Positions 61,953 to 64,000 of a DNA stretch of 64,000 nucleotides are shown in pieces (position 1 is the stretch's first letter; every line of letters starts with the position of its first letter). A program made the position numbers and the translations under genes. This DNA comes from Prevotella nigrescens (GTDB lineage: Bacteria > Bacteroidota > Bacteroidia > Bacteroidales > Bacteroidaceae): the NCBI RefSeq assembly GCF_031191185.1, contig NZ_CP133465.1:250501-314500 (forward strand). The letters are read 5' to 3'. Under the pieces are notes generated by a model that had not been told where the DNA came from, made no database searches, and saw nothing but the letters and a program-made list of their open reading frames with translations.

Positions 61953-62173
61953 ACAAAGGAGGTTAAAAAATATTAGTAGTCAGAAATGAAAGTTTGTCCT
62001 ATCGGTTATTCTTTCTTGTTGCCACACGCTGCAGGATCTATTCTTGGAGTACCCCACCATAGGACAGTCGATGTTTGTCAGGGGGAGAGTGTTTTCATTT
62101 CCGTGCTCAATGCAAAGGTAAAAAAGCCTTCTTGTATTTGTAAAAATAATTCTGCTAAAACGTGATAATTGTG

Positions 62174-62267
62174 CTTTGGCATTGCGAAAGCGGCTATTTT
62201 ACGGCGTAAAACAACCGTTCTTACAGTTCCAAAGAGCCGTTTTTGGAATGCAAAATAACGGATTTCA
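62174..62267 (+). repeat. Dispersed intergenic repeat, copy 2
   Basis: It aligns without gaps to the minus strand of 10401-10494. The conserved parts are the outer GCATTGCG and GGAATGCAAAA blocks and the CGGCT/AGCCG inner arms. It lies between greA and secDF. The rest of 61953-62431 shows no supportable gene. Confidence 0.8.
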
Positions 62268-62431
62268 TAATATATTGATAAACAAAAAGTTAGACAATAG
62301 CTACTTTTGCAGAATATTTTTACAGTATCATTCTCTCCCTTTCGTCCGTAAAATATCTTCTATTCGTCAAAAGTCCACTGCCCCACTCCATCAATGGAAC
62401 AAGGCAAGAGCAACCCCATCAGACAGGAAAA

Positions 62432-62475
62432 GTAAAAAAAATGGCAGATGCTTTTATCGAACATCTGCCATTTTT
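62432..62475 (-). terminator. Terminator of secDF
   Basis: The 12-bp stem AAATGGCAGATG/CATCTGCCATTT is followed on the minus strand by TTTTTTAC, 22 bases after the SecDF stop. Confidence 0.9.
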
Positions 62476-62496
62476 CCTATTTATGTGTACCTGCGT

Positions 62497-64000
62497 TTAT
62501 TCTTCCGCAGGAGCATTCTTCAAGCGGTTTTCAAGCTTCTTGCCCAATACCAAGTAGGCAACTGGAGAGGCAATGAAGATTGAAGACAATGTACCGAAGA
62601 ACACACCGAGTATCATTGCGAACGCAAAGCTACGGATACTGTCGCCTCCAAGTATGAAGATTGAAAGCAACACGATTAACGTAGAGAACGATGTATTGAT
62701 TGTACGTGCCAACGTTTGGTTGATGGAATCGTTGAACAATGTCTGGTAATCCTGCTTTGGATGCAAGCGCATGTTTTCGCGGATACGGTCGAACACAACC
62801 ACCTTGTCGTTGATAGAGTAACCAATCACGGTCAAGATAGCACCGATGAAGGTCTGGTCGATTTCGAGAGAGAAACCTATCCAGCCGTAGCAGACAGAGT
62901 AGAAACCTATTACTATCAATGTATCGAGTGCCAACGCCACAACTGAACCTACAGAGAAACCAAGATTACGGAAACGCAGCAAGATGTAAATGAAGATAAA
63001 TATCAACGCCAATACAACGCTTCGGATAGCTCCGTGTGTGATGTCCTTGGCTACTGAAGGCCCCACTTTCGAAGAACTGATGATAGAACCGCCCTCGCGA
63101 ATGTCCGGATTCTTGAAGCTATCCACATTTGCCTGACTTACGAAGCCACCCTTCTTCAACGCATTGTAGAGCACTGTTTCTGCGTGGTCGTCCTCAGCCG
63201 GGTCGTTCGATTCGATGTTATAGTTGGTAGACACACGAATGGTGTTGCCCTCTGTACCCAATGCAATTACGGTTGTTGTGGCTGGTTTGCCCGCATTTTC
63301 GCCAGTGGTATTCACAAACGCGTTGTTCAAAACCTTGCGGACATCTTCTACGTGTACCTTTTTGTTAAGCGCAATGACATAGTTACGTCCACCAGTAAAG
63401 TCGATACTCTTGCTCAACCCCCTTACGAAGAAGATGCTGACGAGGAAGAGCACGGCAGTAATCGCTGAAATAGTGAATGTCGTCTTGTAAAGACTCATGA
63501 ACTTGATGTGTGTATTCTGCATCAGGTTCTTGCTGATTGAAGTATAGAACTTCTGGTTTAACCACTTGTCTTTCTTCAAACGGTTCTCATAAATGAGACG
63601 TGTCAGGAACACAGCTGTGAAGAATGAGCAGACAATACCAATAATCCATGTCGTTGCAAAACCACGAATAGGTCCTGTTCCCGTTACAAGAAGAATGATA
63701 CCAGTAATGAGCGACGTGAAGTTAGAGTCGAAGATGGCAGAGAAAGCATTGCTGTAACCAGCTTTCAACGCATCTTTAATGCCCTTTCCAGCTCGCATTT
63801 CTTCCTTGATACGCTCATAGATGAGCACGTTAGCATCGACTGCCGTACCGAGCGTAAGCACAATACCCGCAATACCCGGCATGGTAAGTGCCGACTGGAA
63901 CGATGCCAGAATGCCCAGCGTAAAGAACAAGTTGGCAAGCAAAGCGCAGTTTGCCAACATACCGGGAATAAGGTCGTACATCACAACCATGTAGATCATC
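62497..64000 (-). CDS. secDF: Protein translocase SecDF fusion, C-terminal part
   Basis: The frame is open to the window edge; about the last 500 residues are present of a fusion that is usually ~1000 long. The first part is the SecD end: AIVLTLGTAVDANVLIYERIKEEMRAGKGIKDALKAGYSNAFSAIFDSNFTSLITGIIL (the export motif with a DANV aspartate). The SecF half begins near THIKFMSLYKTTFTISAITAVLFLVSIFF, has SIDFTGGRNYVI and ends with VIGYSINDKVVVFDRIRENMRL and TINTSFSTLIVLLSIFILGG. There are about ten membrane segments. It uses proton motive force to help proteins leave SecYEG. Fusion of SecD and SecF is normal in Bacteroidetes. Confidence 0.95.
   Translation of the reverse strand, partial: MIYMVVMYDLIPGMLANCALLANLFFTLGILASFQSALTMPGIAGIVLTLGTAVDANVLIYERIKEEMRAGKGIKDALKAGYSNAFSAIFDSNFTSLITGIILLVTGTGPIRGFATTWIIGIVCSFFTAVFLTRLIYENRLKKDKWLNQKFYTSISKNLMQNTHIKFMSLYKTTFTISAITAVLFLVSIFFVRGLSKSIDFTGGRNYVIALNKKVHVEDVRKVLNNAFVNTTGENAGKPATTTVIALGTEGNTIRVSTNYNIESNDPAEDDHAETVLYNALKKGGFVSQANVDSFKNPDIREGGSIISSSKVGPSVAKDITHGAIRSVVLALIFIFIYILLRFRNLGFSVGSVVALALDTLIVIGFYSVCYGWIGFSLEIDQTFIGAILTVIGYSINDKVVVFDRIRENMRLHPKQDYQTLFNDSINQTLARTINTSFSTLIVLLSIFILGGDSIRSFAFAMILGVFFGTLSSIFIASPVAYLVLGKKLENRLKNAPAEE

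Overview
The window looks like chromosome from a Bacteroidetes bacterium, most likely an oral Prevotella of the P. intermedia type (inference from gene content, not from a marker gene). Supporting signs are Bacteroidetes promoters (TTTG, about 20 bases, TAnnTTTG) in front of several genes, little use of Shine-Dalgarno sequences, secreted proteins ending in type IX secretion (T9SS) sorting tails, a SusC/SusD pair, GT3 glycogen synthase with short-type GT35 phosphorylase, SDR-type threonine dehydrogenase next to kbl, and a SecDF fusion. Layout: 1-8.2 kb holds three T9SS-type secreted proteins (one cut by the window edge) and a 23-bp tandem repeat. 8.3-13 kb holds a membrane TPR/AraC regulator, a DUF4250 protein, cytidine deaminase and a beta-helix lipoprotein. 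13.1-16 kb is a TonB-receptor-like outer membrane protein with a ten-G tract just upstream of its promoter. 16.5-24.3 kb holds a carboxyl-terminal processing protease, a small exported protein, the glycogen synthase/phosphorylase pair and a HEAT-repeat protein. 24.5-28.4 kb is an insertion zone: two directly repeated 1428-bp IS5-type elements flank a small exported protein and a broken phage portal gene. 28.8-34.8 kb is a stable block with tRNA-Gln, a ThiD-AraC fusion, xerD, aroQ, an O-methyltransferase and the divergent kbl/tdh pair that turns threonine into glycine and acetyl-CoA. 34.9-46.7 kb is an IS graveyard: a frameshifted IS982 element, a HerA-like ATPase fragment, two more IS5-type copies (one split by an IS1380 element with a clear 5-bp target duplication), an IS4 element, a truncated ISAon1-type element, tRNA-Leu and an IS30 element. 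One apparently intact abortive-infection-type gene (DUF4393/Abi-alpha) survives inside it. 46.8-64 kb is ordinary chromosome again: a large T9SS adhesin-like protein, SusD/SusC, a WYL regulator, RNase HII, a PAP2 phosphatase with a barrel-like tail, mannose-1-phosphate guanylyltransferase, a membrane protein, HIT protein, GreA and the C-terminal part of SecDF. The observations I find most worth following are: the ThiD-AraC fusion, whose kinase half has lost the residues expected for catalysis and so may be a ligand-sensing transcription factor; the poly-G tract; a gapless ~94-bp repeat present once near 10.4 kb and once, inverted, near 62.2 kb; a 22-bp phased tandem repeat; and the defence-gene remnants in the IS zone. 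No CRISPR array or rRNA gene was seen.
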